Origin: Rhizobium sp. BK399
GTDB lineage: Bacteria > Pseudomonadota > Alphaproteobacteria > Rhizobiales > Rhizobiaceae
Assembly (NCBI RefSeq): GCF_014194695.1
Contig: NZ_JACIAH010000006.1
Coordinates: 62,001 to 126,000 of the forward strand
Direction: 5' to 3'
DNA length: 64,000 nucleotides
Shown here piece by piece: positions 1-9,577 of this stretch; position 1 is the first letter of the stretch; each line of letters begins with the position of its first letter. Both the position numbers and the translations under genes were made by a program. Below the pieces are notes generated by a model. It did not search any database. It was not told where the DNA came from and was given only the letters and a program-made list of their open reading frames with translations.

Positions 1-72
1 GCTGCCCACGTCAAGGCGGAGATTGCCAAGTGGACACCTGTCGTGCGTGACGCCAAGATCGAGCTCGAATAG
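1..72 (+). CDS. C-terminal fragment of a probable tripartite-tricarboxylate (Bug-type) solute-binding protein
   Basis: Frame 1 is open from the window edge to a TAG at 70-72 and encodes 23 residues ending EIAKWTPVVRDAKIELE. This lysine/tryptophan tail resembles the last helix of TctC/Bug periplasmic binding proteins, which bind small carboxylates for tripartite transporters. Only the C terminus is visible, so the ligand and even the family are tentative. No transporter partner follows it downstream. Confidence 0.4.
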   Translation, partial: AAHVKAEIAKWTPVVRDAKIELE

Positions 73-438
73 CCATCGCGAATCTTTTACGCCGTCTGCA
101 CAACGCGAACTGAATGTCGTGCGTTGGAAATCCGTCGCTTGTTGCTCGAAGGGTCGGAACTCCGAAAAGATCGTCGGTTGGCTGGTACTCTGCTCAGCGA
201 ATACCATTCTTCAGGCGTGCGTCAGCTTTGCGACCCAAAAGCAAACGCCACACCTGAGGGTTGGGACGGCGCCTTTGCCGACCGCCTGGAACATTTTATG
301 GGGCTCAATACCGGCTAAACGTCGGCGGTTCGCGCAGGCAAGCACAATCGGTCAAAGTGCCTGAAGGCGCCGCTAGGAATTCCTTTCTGTTGCCGGAGTG
401 GCGCGCTTGTTAACCTGAAAAATGAACTTGGAACACTC
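73..438. other. Intergenic region, no convincing gene
   Basis: No convincing gene lies between the first fragment and the membrane protein at 439. One open stretch (124-318, TTG start, 64 codons, charged and soluble) continues in the same frame as the first fragment after its TAG. It has no clear Shine-Dalgarno and no family I recognise. It could be a decayed coding remnant, but I do not call it a gene. Confidence 0.5.
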
Positions 439-1194
439 ATGACAACCGTTACCAGTATATCGTCTACGATGACGGCCTCGTTCCTTGGTTCGCTGGTTGA
501 AGTCGTAGAGGCTTTCACGATTATCCTGGCGGTTGGCGTGACGCAGGGTTGGCGGCCGGCTTTCCTCGGCACCGGCTTGGCGCTGGCGGTCCTGGCGATC
601 CTTGTGCTCACGCTTGGACCACTTCTTGGGATGATTCCGATCGGGCTCATGCAGTTTGTGATCGGGACGTTGCTCATTCTGTTCGGAATGCGATGGCTAC
701 GGAAGGCGATCCTCAGGGCATCGGGCTTTATTGCTTTGCATGATGAGGAGAAAGCCTTCGCCCAAGAGACGAACAAACTTCGCATGCAGACCTCCGATCG
801 CCGCGCAAATCTACTGGCTGCCATCACCGCCTTTAAGGCGGTTCTCCTCGAGGGGGTCGAGGTCGTGTTTATTGTCATTGCGACTGGCGCGGGCCGAGGA
901 ATGATCGGCTATGCAAGTGTTGGCGCCGTGGCGGCTTGTCTATTGGTTCTTGTCGTCGGTTTCGCTGTGCACAAACCCCTGTCGACTGTCCCGGAAAACA
1001 GCCTCAAGTTTGCTGTGGGAGTGCTCCTGAGTGCATTCGGAATTTTTTGGGCGGGCGAGGGGATCGGCGCGGAATGGCCGGGAGACGATCTGGCGCTGCT
1101 GCCAATCCTTTTGGTGCTCATCCTGGCCTCTTTCGCGTTGGTAAGAACGCTCCAACGCTATCATGCCTCTCACGTCAGGCAGGTCGTCAGATGA
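439..1194 (+). CDS. Predicted integral membrane protein with duplicated ExxE motif (COG4280-like)
   Basis: The 251-residue protein is almost entirely hydrophobic, with about seven predicted transmembrane segments. It resembles COG4280-type membrane proteins of unknown function. Two helices carry an acidic pair spaced ExxE, Glu21/Glu24 near the N terminus and Glu138/Glu141 in the middle. They look like an internal duplication and recall the acidic motifs of FTR1 iron permeases and GDT1 cation exchangers. A cation-transport role is inference only. The start at 439 follows a GGAAC stretch; Met11 at 469 is an alternative. The stop overlaps the next ATG (ATGA), so the two genes are probably translationally coupled. 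Confidence 0.6.
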   Translation: MTTVTSISSTMTASFLGSLVEVVEAFTIILAVGVTQGWRPAFLGTGLALAVLAILVLTLGPLLGMIPIGLMQFVIGTLLILFGMRWLRKAILRASGFIALHDEEKAFAQETNKLRMQTSDRRANLLAAITAFKAVLLEGVEVVFIVIATGAGRGMIGYASVGAVAACLLVLVVGFAVHKPLSTVPENSLKFAVGVLLSAFGIFWAGEGIGAEWPGDDLALLPILLVLILASFALVRTLQRYHASHVRQVVR

Positions 1195-1466
1195 AAATCC
1201 TGAGGATGGCCATAAAAGAAATCGTCGGCATGTTCATCGATGACGGTGCCCTGGCGCTTCTGACGATCGCGCTGATCGCGTGCATCGGGTTAATGGTGAA
1301 GATCGAGGTGATCGGAGGACTGACAGGCGCCTGCCTGCTTTTCCTGGGATGCGTGTTTATTCTTGCTGAAAGTGTTGCTCGGGCGGCTCGACGCAAGGTG
1401 AAGGGGATGGTCCACACCCAAAGCCTCGATAGAAACCATGCGCCTGAGAGTGCGCGTCTACCTTGA
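1191..1466 (+). CDS. Small two-helix membrane protein
   Basis: The 91-residue protein has two hydrophobic segments (about residues 20-36 and 40-58) followed by a basic, soluble tail. The ATG overlaps the stop of the preceding membrane protein by 4 bases (ATGA), which decides the start and implies co-transcription and coupled translation. I recognise no family. It may be an accessory subunit of the upstream membrane protein; that is inferred from coupling only. It converges with bcsK, leaving 38 bases between the two stops. Confidence 0.55.
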   Translation: MKILRMAIKEIVGMFIDDGALALLTIALIACIGLMVKIEVIGGLTGACLLFLGCVFILAESVARAARRKVKGMVHTQSLDRNHAPESARLP

Positions 1467-1504
1467 TTTTTAAGGAGACCCCGCTACGCGCCGCCTCTCC
1501 ACTG

Positions 1505-3787
1505 TCAATCGTTGGTATCGGGATGCGTTGCTGCCTTCAGATCGGCAAGGCCACGATTGGCGTCCTTGTTGCCCGTCGCAGCCGCAGCCGTGAATATCCG
1601 CTCAGCGTCGCCGTACATACTCATACTCAAATAGGCATATCCGCGCAGCACCATCAGGTCGATCGGCTCCTGCCGGAGTTGTGCACGCTGATCGAGGTAT
1701 ATCAGGGTCTCGCGATAGCGCTTGGCGCCGAAGGCGGCGACGGCTCTGTCGGCCAAGATCGCGACCTGCAGTTCGGCCGCACGCTGTTGTGTCTGCGGCG
1801 CCTTCGTGGCCGCGACGGCGGCGTTGTTGGACAGACCGGCGCGTAAATACGCGAGGCTTTGGCCATAGGCTGCGTCTTCGCGTGTCTTGCGGTTCGGACT
1901 GGCCAGCGCCGCCTCGAACGCCTTTGCTGCCTCCATGGGGCGATTGATGTCCATCAGGCACCAGCCACGCGACAGCGCCGTTTCCGGATCGAGCAACTGC
2001 GCATTCACCGTGGTCGTGCATCCGCGCAGTTGCCGCGCGCCGCGGCGAACCGTTACCGTTTGCAGCGCGGGTTGGCGCGCGACCGGTGGGCTCGTGCCCT
2101 CAATTCGCTCGGTCGGGACCCTAACGATCTCCGGTGGCGAAACGGTTTCACCCTGCGGCACTGTCTCGCTGGGCGCTGGAAGCGGAGCTTGCGTGGCTGG
2201 CCGCTTGTTTGTTTCGCCCAGCTGCGCGATGCGCTCGGACTTGCCCGCCCACAGGCGCTGGATCTCAGCCACGCCCGCCCGATCCCGTAGCTGTTGGCGC
2301 GTGATGGCCAATCCGTAAGCAGACGGTTCGTCGTCCGGTTTCCAACGCAAGGCCGTCTCGAACCAGCGCGCCGCCGTCTGCGGTTGGTTGAGCGTACGGG
2401 CAAACCAGCCGAATTGCTGCGCCGTCGGGACGTATTTCTGCGCAATGACCTCTGCGGCGATACGCGAGAGCACCGCTTCGCTGAGGTTAGCCGGCGGCTG
2501 CAGGGCCATCAGGTTGGCTGTCGCTGCGAGATAGGTCGCGGTCGCGTCCTTGGAGGAGGCGCGCCACTTGTAGACCACTTCCTCCGCCTCCTGGGGCCTT
2601 TTCTCGGCGATTAACGCCAGCGCCAGGCCTTGGGAGGCAAGAGCCGTGTCGTCCTTCTCATGTGCTGCCCGGAACCATTTTTCCGCGTCCGCATAATTCT
2701 CCCGGCGAAGCTGGTACCAACCAAGCAGAAGGCTGTCGGCTGCAAGCCCTTCAGTTTCGGCGAGTCGTTGGACAATCTGGAGATAAGCCGGGGCCACGGC
2801 GAGATCGGGGTCGTCGTTACCAGCGGCGACAAAGCGGCGCGCCAAGTCGTTTCGAATGCTGTCGAATTCGCGGCCGCCGTTGCCGTCAGGACGTTCGAGC
2901 GCCAGGAGATCCTGCATTGTCGCGTAGGACAACAAAGCGGACGCTTTCTGGATGGTCGCCAGACGTTCCTGCGGATTGGTGCAGTTCTTCAGAATATAGA
3001 CGTAGTCATCCCGGGCGCGGGGTGCGCGATCCGTCCTTGCAAACGCTTCTGCTACTCTCCAGAGCACGTCGATGTCGCTGCATGTCAGAAGGCTCGGCGT
3101 ATTGGCGCCGATCTGAATGACGGTTGCGTATTGCTTCAGGTCGGAGGCATTGACGAGGCGCGCGCGGGCCTCGGCGACATCCAAGCGGTCAAGCAAATCC
3201 GGCGGCGGCTGCCATGCCGAGTCGGAGGCTTGCCGATCGGCAATGGCCTTGCGGAGTTCCGCATAGCGCCCCTCCGAGTACAGTTGCCACATTTGCTCCA
3301 ACTGCGGGTCGCCTCCCTGGGGAACGGCCAGAGGATCGGCTGGCGGCACCCAGTTCGGGTAAAGCGCCTGCAGCCGCGCGATCTCCGCCTGCAGTCGCGC
3401 CTTGTCGCCGCGGCTGGCAAAATAGCGCAATGCGCTCTCGTCGACTTTTGGCTGCGCGGGCTTTGCTGGCGGGGCGGCGGTTGGCTGCTGCTGCGGTGCC
3501 TGGGCAACAACCAATAGGCCTCCGGTCACGCCGCTCTCTTGAGATGCCGGCGGCGGAACCGTGGTTGCTGCCTGCAACCGATCAGTAATGGCCTGGACGT
3601 CAATTTGCGGTTTTGAGCTGATCTCCGGCCCCTTGACGCGACCCATAAGCATGAATTGCGGTGCAGGCGCCTGCTCCGGTGCGAAGCCCAGCATCTCCTG
3701 TAGCGCTGCGCGATCCTTCAGGGCGGCCACCAGACCGGCCACCGCCACCGCAACAACAATTGCAACGGATGAGGATTTCACAGACAC
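1505..3787 (-). CDS. bcsK: Cellulose synthesis TPR protein BcsK
   Basis: This 760-residue protein has an N-terminal hydrophobic anchor or signal (residues 8-23), a proline/glutamine-rich linker (about 45-115), then TPR-like helical repeats to the C terminus. It lacks the C-terminal outer-membrane barrel of enterobacterial BcsC, as expected for BcsK, the TPR protein that takes its place in the alphaproteobacterial (Agrobacterium-type) cellulose operon. It probably acts as a periplasmic scaffold for glucan export. It is the last gene of the operon and starts 10 bases inside the end of bcsZ. Confidence 0.8.
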   Translation of the reverse strand: MSVKSSSVAIVVAVAVAGLVAALKDRAALQEMLGFAPEQAPAPQFMLMGRVKGPEISSKPQIDVQAITDRLQAATTVPPPASQESGVTGGLLVVAQAPQQQPTAAPPAKPAQPKVDESALRYFASRGDKARLQAEIARLQALYPNWVPPADPLAVPQGGDPQLEQMWQLYSEGRYAELRKAIADRQASDSAWQPPPDLLDRLDVAEARARLVNASDLKQYATVIQIGANTPSLLTCSDIDVLWRVAEAFARTDRAPRARDDYVYILKNCTNPQERLATIQKASALLSYATMQDLLALERPDGNGGREFDSIRNDLARRFVAAGNDDPDLAVAPAYLQIVQRLAETEGLAADSLLLGWYQLRRENYADAEKWFRAAHEKDDTALASQGLALALIAEKRPQEAEEVVYKWRASSKDATATYLAATANLMALQPPANLSEAVLSRIAAEVIAQKYVPTAQQFGWFARTLNQPQTAARWFETALRWKPDDEPSAYGLAITRQQLRDRAGVAEIQRLWAGKSERIAQLGETNKRPATQAPLPAPSETVPQGETVSPPEIVRVPTERIEGTSPPVARQPALQTVTVRRGARQLRGCTTTVNAQLLDPETALSRGWCLMDINRPMEAAKAFEAALASPNRKTREDAAYGQSLAYLRAGLSNNAAVAATKAPQTQQRAAELQVAILADRAVAAFGAKRYRETLIYLDQRAQLRQEPIDLMVLRGYAYLSMSMYGDAERIFTAAAATGNKDANRGLADLKAATHPDTND

Positions 3788-4827
3788 TCCGGATGCTTCT
3801 CCCCGATAAATGCCAACCCAAGTAGATGAAGGGTCGATGGATAGTAGAGCGATGGCTCAAATCGCTGCGACGACTCAGGCAGCTTCGTACCGTTTGTCAC
3901 ACAGGCCACGACATCGTTAACAATTCGATAACCGGGGTCCGGCAGCAGCGTTTTCGGCTTGCCGGACGCGAGGTCGATCGTCGCCGGCACGCCGTCCTCG
4001 GCGGTCATTCCCTCGCGTAATCTTGCCAGCAGAGCCTTGTCCGAAACTCCCGCGCGAACGAGGTAGAGCGGGATTCGCAGGCTATTGTATCCAAATTCAG
4101 CGTCGAAGCCGGCGGCGGGCTCCGGCATACGATTGAGGCTCACCCAGTCAGCGGGCAGCTTACGTGGGCCGAACTGCATAGCACGCAGCAGCGCCAGACC
4201 GTCGTCGGATAGTTTCTGCCAGGCGCTTGACGGCGCGAGCAGCGCCATCACCGGGATTGCTTCATAGACCCAGTAGGAGGGATTGATTATCGGGCCATCC
4301 TTGCGATCGGGAGAATCGAAACCGCTGGCGCCCGGCAGCAGCAGAGTGCGTCCACCCGAATTGATCACCAGGTGCGACAGTAGCGCCTGCGCCATCTTCG
4401 CTGCCGCCTCGATATATTCGCCCTTCTTCCAAGCTGACCCCGCAAGGGCCAAGGCATAGGCAATCAGGAGATCGCCATCCGACGCATTGTTGGTATCGGT
4501 GATGTGAGGCGTGACCGTGGGATCCCATTTCCAGGCGGCAAGGCCATCGTCGCGCAACAAGAGTTCGGTGCGGGTGAAATACCATATTTGCTCGAAGTCG
4601 GCGGGGCTGTTGGCAAGGTAAGCCAGGAGCAGACCATAGCCTTGACCTTCGCTGTGGCTGATATTGCCGTTTGCGTCATCGACAATGCGGCCGCTCGCAT
4701 CGAGAAACTTCGCCTTGTACGCGCCCCATGCTTCCGGGGTGATCCCCGGACCTTGCGCCTGCGCGGACTGGCAGAAAGCGGCAACCGCAAAGCTTGCGGC
4801 ACAGATCAGTTTTAGAAGTCTCTTCAT
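3778..4827 (-). CDS. bcsZ: Periplasmic endo-1,4-beta-glucanase BcsZ (GH8)
   Basis: The protein has 349 residues with a signal peptide cleaved near residue 24 (AQAQG). It matches glycoside hydrolase family 8: Glu60 in ISHSEGQGYG is the expected general acid, and Asp117 in NNASDGDLL lies in the conserved substrate-binding motif. BcsZ hydrolyses beta-1,4-glucan in the periplasm and is needed for normal cellulose export or fibre organisation. Its ATG overlaps the bcsB stop by 4 bases (ATGA). Length and motifs suggest an intact enzyme. Confidence 0.92.
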   Translation of the reverse strand: MKRLLKLICAASFAVAAFCQSAQAQGPGITPEAWGAYKAKFLDASGRIVDDANGNISHSEGQGYGLLLAYLANSPADFEQIWYFTRTELLLRDDGLAAWKWDPTVTPHITDTNNASDGDLLIAYALALAGSAWKKGEYIEAAAKMAQALLSHLVINSGGRTLLLPGASGFDSPDRKDGPIINPSYWVYEAIPVMALLAPSSAWQKLSDDGLALLRAMQFGPRKLPADWVSLNRMPEPAAGFDAEFGYNSLRIPLYLVRAGVSDKALLARLREGMTAEDGVPATIDLASGKPKTLLPDPGYRIVNDVVACVTNGTKLPESSQRFEPSLYYPSTLHLLGLAFIGEKHPECL

Positions 4828-7331
4828 TCGCGCCTACCCAGCCTGGAAAGCATGCCAGCCGTTGTCACTCCGATCAGCAGCGAAAGGACGACCAGGAGGA
4901 ACGCGTAAGACAGGATGTTGGTCGACAACCAGTTTGCGGCAATCAGGCGGTAGTTTGAAATTGACCACGGCTGAGAGGTCACGAAGTCGAAGCGGCCAAC
5001 CGGGACGCTGACGATCTTACCGGTCTTGCTGGAATAGGTGGTGATATGACCGGCGACCTGCGGCCAGTTGACTTGTGCGGTGAGTGCCTCGGCGCCTTCG
5101 CGCAGATCGGTGGCGGAGGGAGCCGTGACAACGGTCCAGGTCGATCCCCCTGCTGCGCTCTTGCCCTGAGCGATCAGGAAGCTCTCGGCGTTAGAAGGCG
5201 TGAAGACTTCTTCCGACCCTGGCACGAACTGCAGTGAGCTCAGCGAAATGTCGAAGTTGCGGCGTAGCCACTCCTGAAACGATGTGATTTGGCCGCGCCA
5301 CACGCCGCCACTGACTTTCGAGCGCCAATCGTCGAAGCTCACCGAAGGTTCTGTCTGATTTGACTGCGTCGCTGCTGGAGGTTGCCAGGATGCCTGGCTG
5401 GTCGTCGCAATGTTCAGTTGCGTCAGCACGGCTGCCGGCATCTGCGAAATGGAGCCGATGAAAATTGCGTCCCGTTCGCCGATGGCACCCGGCGTCGCGG
5501 CCGGCTCCATGTCGAGCGGGCGGCCAGCAGCGACGGCCATTCGGCCGAGCAGCGTCGCGGTCGCAGACAAGGTGTCGCTATCAATCATGTCGATGAAAAG
5601 CGGCGTTGGCTGTGTCGCTCGATTATAAGGATATGCGGTACCGGACAGACCGGCAAGGTTCGGCCGCTGCCCGATCCGGGCAAAGTCCGGTATGTGAATC
5701 TCGCTGGTGTCGAAGAGTGCAAAACGCGGTGCTGCTCCAGCAGTCGTGCCAGGCACGCACACCTCGTCCTCCTTCGTCATCAGGATGGCTTCAAGCGACA
5801 ACGTATTCAAGCCCGGCTTGAAATGCCGCATTGTCACGCGAATTGGCAGGTGCCGGAAGATGCCTCCACCTGTCGACGAGATCGGCACAGTCGAAGCAAT
5901 GTTGCCATTGACATAGATGTCGATATGGCTGCCGGGCAGGATGTTTTGTGTGTAGGCTGCGTCCAGCAGGACGGTGGCATCGCCATAAGCGTTCGCATAG
6001 AAATCGGACGGCACGCCGATATTGAAATTGGTCCGGAAGCGGCGTCCGGAAAACTCCGCCGTCTTCACGCCGAGCTGCGAAAAGGTGAGGTTCGTGTCGG
6101 AGAGAACCAGCGGCGCATCCGGAGCACTCCAGCGCTGCGTTGCCAGCGTGTCGCGAACAGCCGTCGCGGGGCGGTCGGTAGGCGAAACGATCGTGTCGAT
6201 CGCGGACGAAATTGCGGGCCAGGATGGGCCGCTGATCAAGAGAATCGGGGCCCCCGACTTCGGGTCCGTCACGAAAGAGGCCGACGGCGCCGTCTGGGCG
6301 GCCGGCGGCGGAGTGATGACTGGCTGGAGTTCGGCCGGCGTTCCCACGACAACGGTCATGCGCCCGGCTCCAGGCTGAGGAAGCGAGCTCGGGCTGAAGG
6401 AAAATGTCTGGTTCGGCATGCCGCTCAGAACCGCAAGTCCCTGCGCTAGGCGTAGCAGCGGCTTTGTTGTGCCTGGCTGCTGGAGCGCCGGCACGACGAG
6501 ATTGAACTGCGTCCTGCCGGTTTCATCGACACCGATGGCGCGAATGGCATCCGTGCTGGAAAACTTGGCTGCCTCTTGCCCGCTGAAGCTTAGATAGGTC
6601 TTTGCGGGGTCGATGTCCGACCAAAGCTCATAGGTGGATTGAACAGTACAGTCAGTGCGGTGGCGCTGGGTTGCTTCAAATGTGAGGAGATTCGCGCCCG
6701 GTTGCAGCAGCCCTACGGGCACGTCGAAGGAAACGTTCGATGGTGCGTCCGAGGAGCCAATCTGCTGTTGTCCGACGATCCGATTGTTCAGAAGAACCGT
6801 CAGTTCAGACGCCTCCGGAGCAACGACGACAGCATTCTGATAGGAGAAATTGAACTTCGCCGGTGCTGCGGCCTGCTCCGGTGTGATGTAGACCGACCAC
6901 GATTTGCGATCATACTCGCCATCCAACCCAAACTTGGTGAATGGAATAACAAATCTCCGGAGCGCATCGGCGGTTCGCTGGCGAACGGGTGGCGGCGCTT
7001 CTGCGGGCGCCGGGCCGACGGGTGCAGCAGATTGGGGGCGAGGTGGTTCCGCCTGCGCGGGCGACGCTGCCGGTGACGGCGCCGGAGATGGTGAGGCAGG
7101 TGCCATCGAGAACGGAGGAGTCGCGGGCGTCGCCGAGGGTGCCGGGCTCGTCGGTGCAACGGAGGTCTGTGGGACCGTCGCCGGTGCAGGCGCCGCCGGC
7201 AATGTCAATCTCGGCACCATTGGCGTGCTGCCTTGCTCGCGCTCGCCCGACATGTCGAAGGGCGCCGTCTGCGCATAGGCAATTGTTGAGGCGGCGAGAA
7301 CGAACGCAGAGATCGATGCGATCTTCTTCAT
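4824..7331 (-). CDS. bcsB: Cellulose synthase periplasmic subunit BcsB
   Basis: The protein has 835 residues: a signal peptide (residues 1-20, ending AYAQ), a proline/alanine-rich linker, the large periplasmic carbohydrate-binding/flavodoxin-like core of BcsB, and a C-terminal membrane anchor (SYAFLLVVLSLLIGV) followed by a basic tail. BcsB sits on BcsA and guides the nascent glucan through the periplasm. The frame is open much further upstream, but the ATG at 7331 is chosen because the signal peptide starts there and it shares one base with the bcsA stop (TGATG), a coupled arrangement. Confidence 0.93.
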   Translation of the reverse strand: MKKIASISAFVLAASTIAYAQTAPFDMSGEREQGSTPMVPRLTLPAAPAPATVPQTSVAPTSPAPSATPATPPFSMAPASPSPAPSPAASPAQAEPPRPQSAAPVGPAPAEAPPPVRQRTADALRRFVIPFTKFGLDGEYDRKSWSVYITPEQAAAPAKFNFSYQNAVVVAPEASELTVLLNNRIVGQQQIGSSDAPSNVSFDVPVGLLQPGANLLTFEATQRHRTDCTVQSTYELWSDIDPAKTYLSFSGQEAAKFSSTDAIRAIGVDETGRTQFNLVVPALQQPGTTKPLLRLAQGLAVLSGMPNQTFSFSPSSLPQPGAGRMTVVVGTPAELQPVITPPPAAQTAPSASFVTDPKSGAPILLISGPSWPAISSAIDTIVSPTDRPATAVRDTLATQRWSAPDAPLVLSDTNLTFSQLGVKTAEFSGRRFRTNFNIGVPSDFYANAYGDATVLLDAAYTQNILPGSHIDIYVNGNIASTVPISSTGGGIFRHLPIRVTMRHFKPGLNTLSLEAILMTKEDEVCVPGTTAGAAPRFALFDTSEIHIPDFARIGQRPNLAGLSGTAYPYNRATQPTPLFIDMIDSDTLSATATLLGRMAVAAGRPLDMEPAATPGAIGERDAIFIGSISQMPAAVLTQLNIATTSQASWQPPAATQSNQTEPSVSFDDWRSKVSGGVWRGQITSFQEWLRRNFDISLSSLQFVPGSEEVFTPSNAESFLIAQGKSAAGGSTWTVVTAPSATDLREGAEALTAQVNWPQVAGHITTYSSKTGKIVSVPVGRFDFVTSQPWSISNYRLIAANWLSTNILSYAFLLVVLSLLIGVTTAGMLSRLGRRE

Positions 7332-9523
7332 CAGCTGCCTGCCTTCGCGGCCTGATGTTGCCGCTCGCGCTCGGGCCTCATACTGCGGAAAAGATACACG
7401 AGGCCTCGGCTCGTCTGGTAGAGTGAAAGGCCGAGAAACCAGATCGTTCCGCGAATAAGACCAGGATTGTGGCGGCGTGCCTGCTGGAACTGCGTCCACT
7501 GGTCGGAGTTCGCAAATATCAGGTCGGCGATCAGCCGATGGTCGAGGGCATTCTTCGGAACATATTGGCAGCCAACGGCCAGAATCTCGCCGGAAGGCTG
7601 GATGTTTCGGACGATGAGCGGCAGCGTTTCGATGCTTGCGCCGCTGTGTGGCTGGAAACGAATTTCCCCCTCGGAGCCAATCACCATCGGGTCCAGCTGC
7701 TTGTTGAACACATGCAGCCGGGCGCCGTGTACCGACACATCCTCGATCGATGCAGTGTACCACTTACCGCCGACCCCGAATTCGCAGCGACGGTTCACCC
7801 GTACGCGGCGGGACGCGGCCCGCTCGCCACGTTCGGAAACGACTCCGAGGGCGCACCCGGCCATAATCAGGTTGATCACGTTCCAGCCGCCGACCACGAG
7901 GGTGACGTCTGCTTTGTACGGTTCGGCATAGATCCGATAGAATGTTACCGCCAGAGCGACCAGCTGTACGGCAAAGATGACGAAGAACGGTCGGCTGATC
8001 TCCGAGAGGCGGCTGACGGCAATGGACTCGTCCTTCGCCGTTACTTTGAAGGTTGGCTTTCGCGGATTGAGCATGACCGAAACCACCGCCGGGAGCAGGT
8101 GAACCGTCTGAACGTATTCGTAGAGTTCCGAGATCCACGGCCAGCGGAACGACCCATAGAGGTAGTTCTGCATCATCAGGTTCACCAGCATGTATGCCAA
8201 CGTGTAGGCCAAGAACTCGCCGCCCGATGCCGTAAAGATCTCCAGATCAAAGAAGAGATAGAAAAGCGGTGCGAACAGGAAGATCGTGCGGGGAAACGGG
8301 AAGAGCCAGAAGAGCGTCGACGACATGTAGCAAAGGCGTTGGGGGACCGTCAGGCCGCGCTTCAGCAAGGGGAAGCGGAAGCGCAGAATTTGCATCATCC
8401 CCTGTGCCCAGCGGCTGCGTTGGCCAATGAAGCTTGCAAAGGTCGCCGGCTGCAGCCCGGCGATCAGCGGCTTGTCCACATAGATGCTGTTCCATCCGCT
8501 GCCATGAAGGGCAAGTGCGGTCTCGCAGTCCTCGGTGATGCTGATGCCGCTGAATCCCCCTTGGGATTCCAGTGCCCTCCGGCTGAGAACGGCGGCAGAG
8601 CCACAGAAGAACGCCGCATTCCATTTGTCGAGGCCACGCTGGATGATGCCGTAGAACATCTCGTTTTCGCTCGGCATTCTTTCGAAGGTTCGAAGATTGC
8701 GTTCTAGGGGATCCGGGTTGATGAAGAAATGCGGTGTCTGAACGAGGAACAGCTTCGGATCGTCATCGAAATAGCCAACAGTTTCGAGCAGAAAGTCGCG
8801 TGCTGGCGCGTGGTCGGCATCGAAGACGGCGATCAACTCGCCGCTCGAATGCTTCATTCCGTTGTTGAGGTTGCCGGCCTTGGCGTGTTCGTTTCGATCG
8901 CGCGTGAGGTAGCGAACGTCGAGATCCTCACAAAGCTTCCTGAGTTCGTTGTGACGCGCCACAGCCGCCTGGGCCTCGAGCAACTTGTTGGAGTTGCGCT
9001 TCTGTAAGGTTCCGCCGTCGTCCAGCAGCCAGACATGCAGTCTTTCGGCTGGATAATCCATGGCCTTCGCCGCGGCCAGCGTGTTGGCGAGGAGATGCGA
9101 ATCCTCGTTGTAGGAAGGGACGAACACGTCGACATGCGGAAAACGCTCTTCCTTGCTCGCGCGCGATGGGCGCGGAGGCAAGGGCGTGGCTACGATGAAC
9201 AGGCTGAGCGCCAGCATTGCCACACTGTACATTTCCGCAAGATAGAGCAGCAGACCGGGGATGAAGTTCTCCGGCTGGTTGATCGGCGGCAGTGTGTTGG
9301 TCGTGCGCCAATAGACATAGCGAAGAACAATTGAGGTGCCGAAGGCGAGGGCGATCAGCCTCCATGTGCCTTCAGCCTTCAACCCCTTGATGATCGCCAT
9401 CACGGCGACAACGACAATGCTCGCGATCAGCTGGGTCTGCAGGTTCACTGGCAATGTGATCAACGCGATCACGCACAGAGAAACGATGGCCCACGTAATG
9501 ATGCTTCGGGCTTTATGCATCAA
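7331..9523 (-). CDS. bcsA: Cellulose synthase catalytic subunit BcsA with PilZ domain
   Basis: The 730-residue family-2 glycosyltransferase makes beta-1,4-glucan from UDP-glucose and threads it across the inner membrane. Catalytic motifs are intact: DDGG (Asp168/169), DAD (Asp235/Asp237), TED (330-332) and QRSRW (368-372). Several membrane helices flank the catalytic domain. A C-terminal PilZ domain carries the arginine motif near 572-579 and DxSxxG (595-600), so c-di-GMP should activate the enzyme allosterically. A GGEEF cyclase lies about 7 kb away, but no specific partnership is shown. It is the second gene of the operon. Confidence 0.97.
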   Translation of the reverse strand: MMHKARSIITWAIVSLCVIALITLPVNLQTQLIASIVVVAVMAIIKGLKAEGTWRLIALAFGTSIVLRYVYWRTTNTLPPINQPENFIPGLLLYLAEMYSVAMLALSLFIVATPLPPRPSRASKEERFPHVDVFVPSYNEDSHLLANTLAAAKAMDYPAERLHVWLLDDGGTLQKRNSNKLLEAQAAVARHNELRKLCEDLDVRYLTRDRNEHAKAGNLNNGMKHSSGELIAVFDADHAPARDFLLETVGYFDDDPKLFLVQTPHFFINPDPLERNLRTFERMPSENEMFYGIIQRGLDKWNAAFFCGSAAVLSRRALESQGGFSGISITEDCETALALHGSGWNSIYVDKPLIAGLQPATFASFIGQRSRWAQGMMQILRFRFPLLKRGLTVPQRLCYMSSTLFWLFPFPRTIFLFAPLFYLFFDLEIFTASGGEFLAYTLAYMLVNLMMQNYLYGSFRWPWISELYEYVQTVHLLPAVVSVMLNPRKPTFKVTAKDESIAVSRLSEISRPFFVIFAVQLVALAVTFYRIYAEPYKADVTLVVGGWNVINLIMAGCALGVVSERGERAASRRVRVNRRCEFGVGGKWYTASIEDVSVHGARLHVFNKQLDPMVIGSEGEIRFQPHSGASIETLPLIVRNIQPSGEILAVGCQYVPKNALDHRLIADLIFANSDQWTQFQQARRHNPGLIRGTIWFLGLSLYQTSRGLVYLFRSMRPERERQHQAAKAGS

Positions 9524-9577
9524 TATCCCTTTGACAATGCAGGCTGGGCGCTTGGGAACACCACAGCCCCTTCACGT

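Noticed and set aside
124..318. 64-codon open frame after the first gene fragment
   Set aside because: No Shine-Dalgarno, TTG start and no recognisable family; kept only as a note on the intergenic region.
5382..6449. 355-codon open frame antisense to bcsB
   Set aside because: Arg/Gly-rich low-quality translation in the shadow of a clear gene; GC-rich DNA makes such frames by chance.
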